Numbered from the stretch's first letter, positions 38,701 to 53,700 are shown. The stretch is 64,000 bases of DNA from Aplysia californica (GCF_000002075.1 NW_004797502.1:473111-537110), one strand, 5' to 3'. Notes: generated by a model not told the origin, from the sequence alone. Translations and numbers: made by a program.

Positions 38701-41700
38701 AATACTTTTTTTTTGCAACTTACTTCTCTGTAATTTCCTTTAACCTTTTGAGTCCTGACCTACTGATGCTATCATGCCCCTCTGCCTGAGCTCCTGAGTG
38801 GTATATTACTGACATTCTTATGATCAACAGAATCACATTCCATAACCCTTTCATGGTGGTCCTCGTCATTACTAGTATTTTATGCCAAAAGACGTTTAAA
38901 ATAACCTGTAATGTCCTGTGTAGTAAACACTTTTTCCCACGCGTGTTTTGTCCCAGATGGGCCGGTTTTGGGGATAGGGTCTCGCTCACCGCTGTACAGA
39001 TGGCAAGGCGTACAAGCAGTTTTACACGCCACCAGTGGCGAGGGCTCAGGGGTTAAAGCCACAGAAAATTTCCCACAGAGACAGTAATGTATTATATCTT
39101 ATCTTTCTCCTTAGGCATGTGGTGCAAAACAACAAAGAAGCTTCTGATACCAAAGTGGAGTTCCAGTTCTTCCATGGAAGTCGTAAGAACGTCATCTCCA
39201 TCTCTGGCGAAGAAGTGCTGCACAGCAAAGTACCGGGGGACGACACCTCTATTTTGGTGTGTCGAACACGCGATGTGCAGCTGTGTGTGAATGTGAACAG
39301 GGTGAGGTTCCATTTTCTGTTCTTATTGTTGTTAAAGTTTAATATAAGTAAAGTTGTTGTTGTTGATGTGGGAGGTTGGAGAGTGATACTGAGCAGCTGT
39401 TTATGTATGTGAACAGAGTTAGATTGCTTTTCTGTTTTAGTTGCTGAAGTATAAATATGAAAACAATCAGGAAAAGACGAATGCAGTTTCTGGGACATTT
39501 GAATAGACATAAAGGCGGTGAACATCTGGCACTCACTGGTAAAACTGAAGGCAAACAAAGCAGGGGTAGACCCAGAGCAACTTATACCAAGAGCTTAAAC
39601 AGATGGGTGAAGGGGAAAGATAATGATAATATAATAGCTTTGTTGAGAGCATCCGAGCAAAGGAATGAATGGAGAACCATGATTATTGATGTCTGTCGCA
39701 GATCTGGCACTTTCTAATGATAATGATTGATGAAAGTTAAGTTTTTGTGATTATGGTACTAATGCTGACGTTTTTTTTCTCTCCAGACTATTTTAATTTT
39801 GCCACAAATTTTATTTTTGCCTTTGGTAGTGGTGATAGTGGTACTGATGTTAATGTTTTTGTTTTTAATTGTCTTGCAGGCGTTTTTAAATTTTTATTTT
39901 GTTACTGTTTTTGTTGTTGGTAGCGGTGGTATTGTGTTGTAGTTTTGGTTACTGTTGTTATCATTGTCAGGTCATAATAATACATTATTGCAGTGCAAGA
40001 CGTTTTGTGCCCACTCTTACACACATACAAAGATGTGCTCAACAGCAAGCTCTATGCCATTTCCAATCTGCAATATTACCTCAACAGACCTTTTAGCATT
40101 TTGAAACAATTTCAACTTCCTGGAAAGCATACAGTGTAAGCTGCCATTCAGGCTCTAAGAATCCAACATACAGACAAGATCTTTGGCCATCTATAGCGGA
40201 GTACGCATTCACACTCGGATGAAGTTAGGAAAATTTGTTTAAAGTGCCCTTCCCAAGGACATAATATTGGACTGAGCTGTACCTCGGACCCCCAAACCAG
40301 CAACGTCACGATAATGAGTCCGTTAGCCACAAGACTAGCGACACCTGTTCTTGGGGAAGTTGGAGCAGTGTCTCTGAACTTATTGACCCGCATCTGTGGT
40401 GTGGTGGTTAAGTGGTCTACTGTTGCACGCTGGGGATCAGAGTTTTATTTCCGAGTGGGTAGAAATTTTTAATGTGTGTCTTGGTGGTGAAGCACGTCTT
40501 CTACAAACAATAATTCGACTGCTTTCATATTTTTCACAACAGTGGCGACAAGAGTTTTTGGATTATGCTGCAAATTTGCCGGCACATGATAAAGAGGCGA
40601 TGATGAGGACTGTTCTGACCGTCTCCCACCCTCACGGTGCCCCCATGGTTGTGTCCCATGGTATAGCAGACGAGAGGCTGTACACAACAGAAGAAATGCC
40701 AGATGGACGCTCAAGAGTCGTACAAATTCCTGCAGAAAGAGCATGTACGTTTCATCTGTACTTAACATTAAGTTAGAAATAAACAAATAGCATTTCTATA
40801 GCACATATATTCCAGCCCATCAAGAAGCTCTATGCGTTTTATAATCTATCATTTCCTCAGCAGACCCTAGAATACTCAGAAACATCCTCGGCTTCCCAGG
40901 AATCACACAGTGCAAGCAGCCGATTAAGCACTCAATTACTCTCAGGTCTGCTTTGAAAATCTTGAATTTACTGCATGTAGAAATATTGTGTGTCTCAAGG
41001 GTTTGGAGAAGGTTTCTTTGCCAGGCCTATGTCCACCATCTTGACCAACCATGTGGGTAGAGTCTGTTTTTGCTTTTGGAAAGTTGGCAGCTATGTAGCT
41101 AATTAAACAAATTTTTTTTTAAATTTTTCGTTTGGTAAGTACTTTACAGCGCTTGCAACTTCATAAGTTCATATCAGCATGTGGGACACGTAAAGGATTT
41201 TCAGCTTAGTAGGAATTAATTTTGAATTTCGCTTGGGTGACGGTTTAAGTCTACTCTTATTGATTTTATTGGATTTTAGGACCACAAAAGGATCTTTAAC
41301 AAGCGCAACTTGCACATACGACCTTCAAGATATTTTTGCTCTTATCAAAGAAGGCATGGTATTAGATCTTACTTACCATAAGATCAGCGGTGTGGCTAAA
41401 GGACAGCAGTTAGAAGGATCCAAGGAGTAGCAGTAGAAAGGCTGCAGAAAGAGTCAAGAGCCCAAATCTGGGGGGGGGCAAAGAGGGGGGCGTGGGGGTG
41501 CAGAGGGGTAAGAAAGTGGAGACAAATGCAGACTACAGAACATGGTAGAGAGCAGGAAAGGAGGTGAAAACAGAAAATTCTTTAGAGAAGAAAATTTTCC
41601 ATCTCTGTCGGGTTTCGAACGCCGCACCCAACTGAATGGGAGGCGAATACTACAAGAGGCCCCCTTTGTGAAGGTGTTTTTGTTTTGTTACAGGTGTCTT

Positions 41701-44700
41701 TGTGTCTTGTGTCATGTGGTCAATGAAGACCGAAATGAAGATCAAGATTTGTTTTATGTGCTCAGTGTCAAGCTCTGGCATGGTGTGGAAGATTTTGGCT
41801 TACACGGCGTGCACATGTGAGGGAAGCAGTGGGGCTGCGATTCTCCGCTACCAAAAGACGGGCGTGGATGCTGGAGGCAGGGACATTCTGGAGCTTGGAG
41901 TGTGGATGCACAGTGGAGTCGACAAGAACGGATGTGGGGTTTCTGTTCTCAAAGGTATCGAAGTGCGGCGTTCTCAGGATTTTCTTGCCTAGTTGTCCTC
42001 CTCTGAGCATAGTCTCCGTGCGCACGATGCACAGGATCCCAGTAGGCTTCTCTTCCTGTATCGGGGAACATAAGCCGGAAGTTTTCCCCCCATTGTCAAA
42101 ACTTACGAATTTTTTTACTCAGCTGTACCTACACCTGTGTGGTGTGTTGTGGAGAAGGCAGAGGTAGGGAAATAACCCACAGTCATGCTCAGATAACTTG
42201 AACCCGAAAAATGTGAATTCACGAGTAGTTCAAACTATATGCCTTTCTCTGAGTGAACTGCTATAATTTCTTTATATCGGAAAAACTTGTTTTCTCGAAC
42301 ACTCACACGGATGTGTTCTACAGAGTTGAATTCTCGCACATATGAAAAGGTAATGTTCTGTCCAAAAAAGAAAAACACTGAAGGTACCTCTCATATGAAC
42401 TAACCATTAAAACTATGAGTGTCTTTCATCCTTGTTTTGTTATTTTAACTCACTTGCGACTGGGCCCTTTCACCAGTCACAAAAGTTGAAGACTGGCGTT
42501 TTTGGGGGTATTTCAATAAATCACCACAACTCTCAGAATTACCCTATTATAATCATTTTTTGACACAGTAAAGTAACATTCAAGCTTAATCTAATACAAA
42601 AATTTAAAGTTGTCTAAGTCTAATACTTTAATTTGTATGATTTTTTAAAAATTGGCATGAATTTGATTTTCCGAAAAATTTCCAGAGACGTGACAAGTAG
42701 AATGAAATTCACTGCAACAACAAAAATAAAAGTTCAAAGTGTTCTGGTTTGATTTGTATACATGTGCGAGTGTTTGGTGAAAATATAAAAGTTGGTCTGT
42801 GCATTGATTCAGACTCATACACTGAATTACATGAGACAGATGTACGGCACGACATTGTGATTTCGTTGCGCGAAAAACAACACCGGTACTAGTGCTAGAT
42901 CTAGCCCTAGAACTACGACTCGGGCCGTGTTCGGGTACATATCCAGGATCCTAACTATAAGACACATCATATTCTGAGACACTAGAACTAGTAAAACACA
43001 CAGAAGTATAGAAAACGGCGAAATTATGTGATTCTTGTTCATGCGACTTCTTCGACCGTTACTACGACGCGACTGTCGGATTACTATCAGCTGTATAGAA
43101 AAAAACAAAGTGCGAGTTCCGATCTGTTCAACCCCAGTTGGGGTCACTGTCCTTCACCTTCAATAACTTAAAAACTACCGGCCCCTGAGATACGAAACGA
43201 AGTCTAAGTAGCTCAGGCTTGGCCAAACAAGGGTACGAGGCGGGTCTCGCGATCCGTGCGTGATTTGTAGAGCGAAAAAAAAATTCCGGAAGTTGGCCAC
43301 GCAGGGCTTGTGAGACCCGTCGCGAGCGTCGCGGCGGGGGTCACGCAACTGTTGTGTGACCCATCTGAAGTGAGTTAATCATGCTGAAGTAAGCAGTTTT
43401 TCCACAGTTTTTAACACTAACAGGTCTTCTTAGTCTTCTCTTTCACGACTACTGTCTTGTCGCTTGTGTGTTGTCTTTGTTTTTGCTGTCTCTCCATCAT
43501 TTGCATTGCTGTTGACACCTACCGGACCGCGGACGAATATAATTGTGAGGCCGGACTGCTTCCCCAGAACTGCAGACGAGAATGCTTGCAAGCAAAATGA
43601 CCTAGATCTAAACAAATGCCTGTACATGTTTCTCGTAACATATTTATGTTTTCGTTAACCCAGTGATTGGTTACGTTTAGTTATTTTGCTTCTGATTTCT
43701 GGTAAGTAAATGTAGAAAGCAGTCAAATTAGTTTAGAAAAAGTATTTCACCAAACCTGAGGTGCTTGACGAAATTCATATGAACACAAACAGTGTTGACT
43801 TGTGCAATGAACTGCATTATTTGGATCAAGAGTCTTCAAATCGAGGAGAAAGTGATAACAGATAGATCTAGAACCAGTTATCATTGATTGAGGGGCAATT
43901 TACTTTGTAAGTAGATCTAGATCTAATCTTTTATCCTGTTAGGAACTGACTGTGGACAAAGGTTACTATTACATAATTGATTACACATAAATTACTCCAG
44001 TCAAAATATTTTTTCAATAAAAATGTAATTGAGCATAGGGGAGCACATTTCTTAATAGTTTGGTGAAGTTTCATGTCTGTAACTTTGCTAGGGGCTGAGA
44101 TATTCACATTAGAGCAACACATATCTCGCATAGTCAGAAAGCAGGCAGCAGCTCTGGTGTTGGGAAACTGAAAGCCAAGTGTGAGGCTGGTCCTGTAGGT
44201 GTTAATAGAGCAGTCTCCTTCTTCTTCTTCTCTTTAGTAATCCATTGAAACAATTGAATTTCTCACAGTGTTCTCAGTTTGTGCAATGCCATGTGTTAAA
44301 CCTTTTTTCATCTCACCTCTATCTTTCATAGAATTTCATTTTTATTCATTTGATTCTTTTTCTCTGTGCACATTGCTTTCTTTTTTATATTGTACTTATA
44401 TTGATTTTATTTTATTTTATAAGTGAAAAGTGTACTTTTACGTATCTGTCTATCTTTATACAGGTCGGGCAGGGGGAGCAGTGCATGTGTGTGTGTACAT
44501 GTGTGTGCTATGTGTGTATATGCACAAGTGTGTGCAATGTTTGTATGCATACATACGTGTGCAATGTTTGTATGCATACCTGTGTGTGCTATATGTGTAT
44601 GTGTACATGTGTGTGCTATGTGCGGGTGTGTACATTGTGTGCTGTGTGCAAATGTGTGCTATGTGCAGGTGTGTACATGGTGTGCTATGTGCAAATATGT

Positions 44701-47700
44701 ACATGTGTGTGCTATGTGCATATGCATACATGTGTGTGCTATATGCGTATTTGTACATGTGTGTGCTATGTGCAAATATGTACTTGTGTGTGCTATGTGT
44801 GTATGCATACATGTGTGTGCTATATGCATATTTGTACATGTGTGTGCTATGTGCAAATGTGTACATGTGTGTGCTATGTTTGTATGTGTAAGGAGTTGGC
44901 AGTGATGGAATATGGAAGGAGTGAGCGGATGATGGAAGAAGTGAGCTGTAAAGCAGTGTGGAAAGAGATAAAGCCTGCTGTGTCTGCGTGAAGGGTGAGC
45001 TTGATTGTATCCTGTGAAATGCAGGTGATCAGGTGAGAGCTTTCGTAGAGATGATACAAATAAACAAGTCTTATTTTTACCTATTTTTTTCCTATTGGCA
45101 TAAAAGGAAAAGTGACGCCAATGAACGCTCAAGAAGAGTGTTTGGTTATCTTCAGAAAAGCACCGTTAAAAAATCAGACCAAAATATTCTTTCAGCAGTA
45201 GGAATGGAAGCACTTTGTGGATATATAAGAAAATTGCCTTACACACTTTAGCTCTTGACTAGCATCTGAGGTTTACAAGCTCTTTGCCATTGTCTCTCTG
45301 GATCAAAAGGAGCATTCTCTCTCTCAAACAAAAAACCCCTTAAACAAAAGGGAACTGCAGCAACTACACGAAAATCTCACTCGTATCCATATTGAAAAAA
45401 GTGCTGGCTATATTTGCACTGAATGGGCTTCACTTTCTCCAAGATCAGATGTACACAAGTTAGCAGTAGTGTGGGTGTTTTTTTAGCAGGGAAGTCAACA
45501 GTAGACACGATGCTCTCCTTACAACAGCTGTAGGAGAAATACAGAGAGCAGACCCAAATTATTGTTGTACATTTTTTTTTCAACAACCATACAAAGACGA
45601 CTGGACTGTCGTAGAGGACTATCTAAATCATATCTACCAACTGAAAGTCCCCCCATACTATTCAGATCATCCTGTCTTTCCGTGATTGAAATTCCCAGGA
45701 TACTTTTGCTGCAGTCATATATGGCTAAAACACCTTCACCACTTGGACGATGGAAGAGTTGGATAAGACTAGCTCATTTGCCATTATATCAAGTCTCGCT
45801 TTATCTCATCTTATCTCGTCTTGTTTCAATTCATATTGCAGTTTGCCTGCTATCAGATATCAAACAAAGGTCTCTAAAAAACTCTTGTCTGGAGACAACA
45901 ATCACTTGCCAGGAAACAAACAACAAACACTTGCCAGCAAACAATGTGGTCTTATATTTCCCTTTGTGTCACATTGTAGCTTGTTTCCTCATCATAACTT
46001 ATATTGCAGTCTGCCAAGCTTCAGATTTCGAAATTCTCCGTCAAAGACTGATCAGTGAGAGGAACAAGAGACAGACCTCGGGTTCATCCTCATCAGGCAG
46101 CTCCTCCAACCCTCAGCGACCTGTGAAACTGAGCGTGAACGGAATGAACAACCCAAACTTTGTGCTTTATCGCACCCGACTCGAGACGTACTCAACTTTC
46201 CCGGAGCATGTCAAACAGTTCCTGAACCCTAAAGATCTTGCTTTCGCAGGATTCTTCTTTGCAGGTTTGTTCCTAGTATGTGAAAGCTAGAAAGCTGTGA
46301 CTTCAAAAAAAAGAATACCTTATTTCGTCTTCTACTTCTTTGTACACACTAGTGTGCTTCACCCCCCCCCCCCCCCCTCTTTATTTCTGTTAGTCTTTTA
46401 TTCCGCCCCCCCCCCCTTCCTCTCTTTCTCATCTTTCTGTCTATTTCCTTTTCTCATTCTCCCTGTATCATCCTCTCGTTCTACTTTTCTTTCCATTCTG
46501 GTATTCCTTTTGTTTTTTGGGGGGGGGTTTTCTTTCGCTCTCAAAAGTCTCTCCCTCCCTCCACCCATCACTATCCCCTCTCCCTCCCTCCTTCCAAACG
46601 TCCATCCCTACCCCCACCCTCTCTATCTCGTAACTGAAGTGCGGATAGATTTAGTTTAGAAACATGAACGAACAGAGATTTTTTAACCTCATTTATACGT
46701 CTGTGTCAATGGATGGACATTTCGACCCGTTCAAAGCTAAGTCACCTGCCTCAGAGAAAAAGATACGTTTTTATATATATTTGTCTCAGCCTCTTGTGTA
46801 TGTCTATAAATGGATCATTGCTGATCAGTTTTTAACCTGGGTGTGATGCAAGACAGCCTGCACTCATTATTAACTTCACTTTCCCCTGTTTTTGCCAGTG
46901 TTTTTGAAATTATAAGTAGGCACGGATGTTCTTTTGTTGTTGTTTTTTTTCCAGCTTGACCCCTGATATCTCCTTCCCTTTCGAGTGAAGAAACAATTTT
47001 TATAGGATCCCGTGAATGATAGTACTTTAGATTGGTTAAACAAAATTTTTTTTATGTTCCTGTGAGCTGTGAATCTGAGAGTCTTGCTTGATCAATTCCG
47101 CTCCTGTGTATTATCATTGTAAAGAGAGAACAGTCTTTGGAGACTTTTTCTATGGGCATGAGCCTGCCATAAGATAATTATACCTTGACAAAATTATACA
47201 GAGACACAAAATTATACAGAGAAACAAATTTAAACAGAGAAGACTCAAGAAAGAGTCAATAGATTGAAAGATGATATGAAAACGGTGTCATGATTTAACT
47301 GACCTCAGTAGAGACTATCTCTTGAATTTTTTTTTTCTGCCACTTTCAGCCGAGTTGAGCCAGATAGGGTTAAGACATAAAGAGTCCTTTAGAAGCATCT
47401 TTGCTGTTTTAAAGGTTTCCTTTGCTGTAGATGAGCAGTGTGTGGTTGGGTCACTTTTTTTGTCTGTTACTGTGATGTGCTTATGTCTTGCAGCACCTCA
47501 GAAAGAAATGTAGCTCAAGTATTCAGTAATAATCCTGAAAGAGATGAACATGAAAACATGGATGACTCTGAAATACAGTGGAGTCCGCTCAAACCAAAAT
47601 CTGCAGGACCGTAGGATTTTGTTCAGTTTATACAGATTTTTGTTTAAGTGATGTTCCTCAAGAATCCCTTTAAGCACCATAAATAGGTCAGCAGGTCAGC

Positions 47701-50700
47701 ACAGCAGGACCTAAATGATGGCTTCCCAGAACGGAATTATTTCAGTTATTTTCAGAGGTTCAGGGGGTGTAGCAAACAAATTGCTTTTGCTTTTGATCTA
47801 ATGGATGTATTTCAATGAAATTTCACATACAAAGACCTAGGTTGTCGGCGTCTAAATTTAGAGTGGAATGTTCTTATTTCTAAGCCTAACTTAAGGCGGA
47901 TGTGTCAGGCCGCCAGAAGCCGGTATGGCTCTACAGCAGGAAAGCCTGTAAAAGCCGGTGTGGCAATGTGATGGGAAGGCCAGTTTAATTAAGCGGGTAT
48001 GGGTCAAAAAGGGATAAAGGGAAAAAATCAAGGATTTCATTCTCTTTCAATTTACTGCTGTTTTCAGATTATTCGTGTTTGGTTCAAGCGGGCTCAATTG
48101 TATGTGGAAACATGGATGACTCTGATTTGTTTGGTTATTTATTTGTGTCTGTGAAAATGTGGATGTCTCTGAATTATGTAGTTATAATATTCCTTAATGA
48201 AGAGGGTAGTGATTAACCCATCAAAAAAGTTGTGAGAAAAGAAACTGACATGAGGCAATTTTCTAGCTAAATATTTTGAACAACTTATAATTCTGATCCT
48301 CATCATTTTGACTGGTAAGGAGATGTAATAGTGACTGTCATTTCCAGATCCTTCAGCTTGAAGACCTGTTTTGGCTCTTTCTGGCTGATAAAATTGTCTG
48401 TGGATCTGAAACGATGGTGGTGTATCTGTCTTCCACAAATACTTCCTGCTTCAGAAGGCGGAGGTCCGAACACCATAAGGTCCCCCAGCGAATCTGTCCA
48501 TTGCCTGCCATGCAGCAATCTTTTTCTTACTATGTGCCTTAAACCATGGCATCAACAAGAAATGGAGAGGCTACAACAGAAACAGAGAATCAACTGGTCT
48601 TTCAAAGGACTTGATCCAGGGATGGGATTCGGAGGTCGAATTTTTTTACTTCAGTGGGTCCCACATCTGAAAGGTCCCTTCAGGCTGCTGGCTCGCCTCC
48701 GACACAACCTTTCTGTTGGGTTGAAGCAGGTGGTGGTAGCTCTTGCTGTTCTGTTTGTATTTGGTTTTTTTCTTTCCCTATTATTTCTATGTATGCAGTA
48801 TTGTTCTAGCATTTGATTGTGAACTGATAAATTATTTTGATGTGATGTTTGCCCCTGCGATGTCTCTTCACTTAGAACAGTGTTTACCGACTCGGACATT
48901 GTAGGGTACTCTGCTAGCTCAGTTGGTATCATGCTGGACTATAGAGCGGGTGGCCCGGGTTCGAATCCCAAACTAGGTCATTTTGGGGAGTTTTCAAGGC
49001 TGTCAACCCATTTGGCACAGTCCTATCAGAGACAGGCGTGAAATTCAGAGGTCCCGTCTCTGAAATAACCTAATATTTTTTTATAAAGGCATCAAACCCA
49101 AAAAATATTGGATGGTATATCCTACTAGAAGGCACTTGGTAATTTTGGTGGGCGGTGGGGATCACCCGGGCAGTGACAGGTGTTATTTTATGCTCCCTTT
49201 TGAAATACATGTAGGTGGATGGTACCGAAACGTTAACCTCTTAAAGGTGGCAAAGGGGGGTTGGCTATACTGAGGTTGACAGGCACTGGCTCAGAGAGCT
49301 GCAGTGGTCTCTATACTGCCTGTGGTTTGGAAGTTAGACTGGAGACTTCCTGTGAACTGGCCTCTGTGGTGTATGGTTTGGCGCTTCACTGTCGCACATG
49401 GGAGACCCGAGTTTGATTCCCGAGTGGGTAGAATTTTTATCAAGTATCTCAGTCTCTCTGCTGGTATGTTGTATCCCTCGCAGCCTGGGTTGGCCCTAAC
49501 AGGCAGGGCCAATAGCCCACCTCCTGTTAATGGAGGGCGTAAAAATACACAAACATTAAATTTTAAAATAATTTTTTTAACTTCGTGTGAAATTTAACAC
49601 AGATTTTACATATAGGGAAAAAACAGAAGATAAAGAAATTCTTCTCATACCACACTACATTGCCACTAGCGTCTGTGGTGTAATGGTCAGCCTCTTCGCC
49701 TTCCTCGAGTGGGGAAGTTATTTTGTCATGTGTCTCCATCTGGTGGGGGGGGGGGGGGGGGATGCTGCATCTCTCTTTGCCTGGGGTGTATGGTATTTTC
49801 TTTCTTCCCATTTATTTCCGAAATAGAATGATAATAATGGCAATAATGTCGTCCTTTCTTTGGATTGTTATTTGGTGACTGCTGTCTGTGGTGTAGCGAT
49901 TAGGCACTTCTCCGTCATTCACAGGAGGTCCATGTTCGAATCCCAAGTGGGGAGAATTGTCATGGAATACCTCGGTCTTTCTACCTCCTAAATGATCTAG
50001 TGTCTGTGGAGGCGAAAAACTTCTACAATTGCATTTTGTTGTTGTAGTTATTTGGCTGTTTAATTTCATCAACTATATTTGACCTCCGAAAGTTGACTTT
50101 GTAAAAGAAAACCACTAATGTGTGATCGGAATCTGAATCTGATGTAAAGTCACTTTTTGACAGTGAATTCTTTTCAGTAATTGAACACGAATTAAGTAGT
50201 TGTATGGCATTGGAGTGAAAACAATGAAAACAATCTGGTTTAGAACAAATTTAACCTTTGAAGAGAATGCAGTGAGTTTTATTTATTTGTATCTTAATTA
50301 TATTGTCTAGCATAGCAGAATGAATTGAAAATGGAAATTTTTTGGTGTATGAAATTTCACTATGTATGTGTTTAAAATGCAAAGAATGTAATATACATAT
50401 ATACAAAATATAATTCGGGACTTGAAAAGCTGTTCACTATGTGCATGTTAGCCATGTGCGTGGTAGGATGTATTTTGAAGTACTTTATTTTATGGATGCG
50501 AGAGAACTGGTGTCTGTGGTGAAGCAACTAGGCTATCACTCGCAGGAGACCCGATTTCAATTCTCGGGTGGGGAGAAATTTTATCGAGTATCTCGGTCTT
50601 TCTGCTGGGATGTTTGTTGCCTTCTTAGCTTGGATAGGCCCTGACAAATGATCTGAACTATGTGGATAGAGATGTAAGAAAAACGACATTCATTTATTTT

Positions 50701-53700
50701 CTTTTTTTTTTTTTTTTTTTCCCCAATTTTTAATATCAAGATTTGTCAGTTTGTTACCTTGTCAGTATTCTACTCCTCAGGGTATCAGGACTGTGTGCGA
50801 TGCTTCTGCTGTGGCCTTGGCCTTAGAAGTTGGCGACCAGGTAAATATTACAATTGGTCACTGTCTATGAAAATGTCTTCTACTTTATTGTTGATAGCCC
50901 TCTGATGTAGTGTACTACTTCATGGATGGTTGGCAGGTGCTATATGGTGTGGTTTGATCCTTTTTTCCTGTCAAATATTTATCATCCTTGTCTCTGCGCC
51001 TTCCTTTCTTTGTATGTCACTCTCTGGTAACTGTGGGTGGCTGGAGGGTGCCACTGGTAGGGCCTACTTCTTTACTTTCCCTCTATTGTGTCTGTTTGTC
51101 TGTCTTACTTTTTCCCAGCACTAAATGACCATTATTGTGTCAATGTGCTTCTCTATACTAAATCAAACAAATGTCTAGTAACTAGTGCTGGCCCCATTCA
51201 ATTCTACTATTCAACCCTCCTGACATTTGCGCAATTCACAACTATTCAAAACATGGCAGAGCCATTAGCCATTCGAAGGCTTTATGATTTTTTTTTTGGT
51301 TAAGGGATTTTTGTCTCAAAGCACGTAGTAAAATTAGAGCATGATATAACATAATCAAAACTCGCTGAGGTCATTTCAACAATGTGTTGGAGTTGATGAT
51401 TACGGGACGGAACGATAAGGGGAGCTGACAGAAGTTATAAAAATGCCTCTAAGAGGCACAAGTCACGCCTTGAATAACCATTGCTTGCCGCCTTGCTCGA
51501 AATTCAAAGCATTAGGCTCAGTAGTCACACCATGAATAACTCAAAGGACCATCATTTTGTAACACAGTGGGTGGTTTTTCATAGGCTGGCACACGGAGCT
51601 CCCCGTGCAATATTAAAAATTGAACGCATTAGTCTATACCATAATGATGCGAATGTTGATGTTTCATCGAAATGGCTCATCACTACCAGTAACGCCTAAT
51701 CTTCGGCAGTTGTATGACCTAATTGTGCTGAAAGTGCCATAAAACGGATACATACTAATTCTACTACCTCTACCATGTGGATGGTTGCTGGCTGGCGGTG
51801 CTGTAGTCTACTCCCTCTACTTCTTGCCAGTGTTTCTGTTTGTTCACACTGTCACCCTGATCTGGACTTGATTATAAATAGGACTTTTATCTCACTGACT
51901 GTCTGGAAATTATTGTGAGGCAAAAAAGTCACTGTGATTTGGTGGGGGGGGGGGGGGGGGGGATTTGTTTTTTTCTGGTGAGCGATAATTTTATGTTTGA
52001 TCTGACCTCTAACGTTTCATGTTTGGTCATGGGTGGTTGGAGGGTGCCTCTGGTAGGTATTACTTATTTACTTTCCCTCTGTTGTTTTTTTTTCTATCTG
52101 TCTTACTTTTTCCCAGCACTAAATAACCATTGTTGTGTTGATGTGCTTGTCTTTACAAAAGAACAACAACAAAATATTTTTAAAAAACCTAAACATGCTT
52201 AATCTGACTTTTATGATCTTTCATGTTTGATCTGACCTTTCATGAGATCTTTCATGTTTGATCTGACCTTTCATGAGATCTTTCATGTTTGATCTGACCT
52301 TTCATGAGATCTTTCATGTTTGATCTGACCTTTCGTGAGATCTTTCATGTTTGATCTGACCTTTCATGAGATCGTTCATGTTTGATTTGACCTCCATAGC
52401 TGACAACCCCAGTACATAAAAAAATGTTTGAGGGATAGGGTATGGAAGTCCGTTTCATGTTGGAAAATACATATTCTCTGTTTACTAATATTAGTATTGC
52501 TGCTCCCCACGGATTTGCTGATGCTGAAAAAATTATGAACTTTCAAGACTGGATTTGTGAATAATAATGAGAACAAAGGCGCCAATAAGTCTATTGTAGT
52601 ATCTGTTGCCATAGTTAAACATTGAGTATGAATTTATTGAATGCAGAAAAGTATGTGTGAAGAGTTTGGAGGGGGGTTTACTTGACCAGTGTCCACCTTC
52701 ATGACTTGCCACATGGATAGAATCTGGGGGGTTTTGTTGTTGGCAACTATGGACCTTTAACATGCTCCACCAACGCAATGCACAGCTCGCACAACCTTTG
52801 TCCCCACGTACCAGGATGCAGATGGGGTACATCACTACTATACCTGTGTCTCTGCAAAAGTACCCCAATCATTATGAAATTTTCAGCATATTGAGAAAAT
52901 TGAACATGATGGTCACATGTTCATCAAGAAAGGAATTAGAATCGGCACTAAAAACATTAGATCTAGCACATTCATCACCTGAATTTTCATCGCGGCATAA
53001 GTGTATAGCAGCACTCATGCTAGCTCCACTTGACATTTTCCAAAAAACATTTTACTCCAATTGATGCAAATAAGCTGATTTTCGCCCTCAAAGGCCACAC
53101 AAACCATTCAGAAAGGATATTATAACTTTGACAAGTATGCACGTCTAAAAAGAGATCATTGCTACAACATTTTTGTTGCTGTATCACACCGACGCCGATG
53201 GGCTTCCCATGAGGGAAAGGGACAGCTTCTTACTGTTGCGAATCGACGTCCCGTGGGGGCAAAGTGTTAATGTTTCATTTCACCTCTGACCTTTCATGTT
53301 TGTGCTGGTCAGGTGACAATGTGTACCGGGAACACAAGAGACACAAAGCGGACTGCAAGTACCTGAAGGCACAGCTGGCTGTACTGGGCCCAGACATTCT
53401 GTCGGACACCAACTCTGGTTCTCTGCGTAACTACACAGGTGAGCACTCACAGACCTGCAACTCATCCCGATGCTATTGGGATATCCTAATTTTTTTACCC
53501 CAAATCTCAAACATCCCGATTTCGAAGACATGCATCCCAATTTTTCTGTTCCATCTGTTGCGCGGGATTTTCCCTCAAACTTAATCTGTCTTCGTGTAAT
53601 TATGCACACCCCTCGAAAAACTCGGCTGTCTCCAGACAAGGTCTGCAAGCAGGACCCCTCTGTCAACTCTTTGTTTTATTTGTAACCTCGGCACGCTGCA

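Noticed and set aside
44350-44991. Open frame of 213 codons, plus long frames on the other strand
   Set aside because: It is a GT-rich minisatellite that stays open in several frames at once. The Cys/Val/Tyr-only protein has no domain.
45098-45251. Frame ending KLPYTL with an acceptor-like start
   Set aside because: It has no phase partner in the gene model and no recognised domain. Exon 7 joins exon 8 directly in frame without it.
48331-48816. 161-codon frame in intron 8
   Set aside because: No domain, no phase-compatible splice sites in the model, and a hydrophobic tail that comes from T-rich sequence.
52204-52395. Regular repeats considered as a CRISPR array
   Set aside because: The 31-bp units abut directly with no spacers, and the window is animal DNA.
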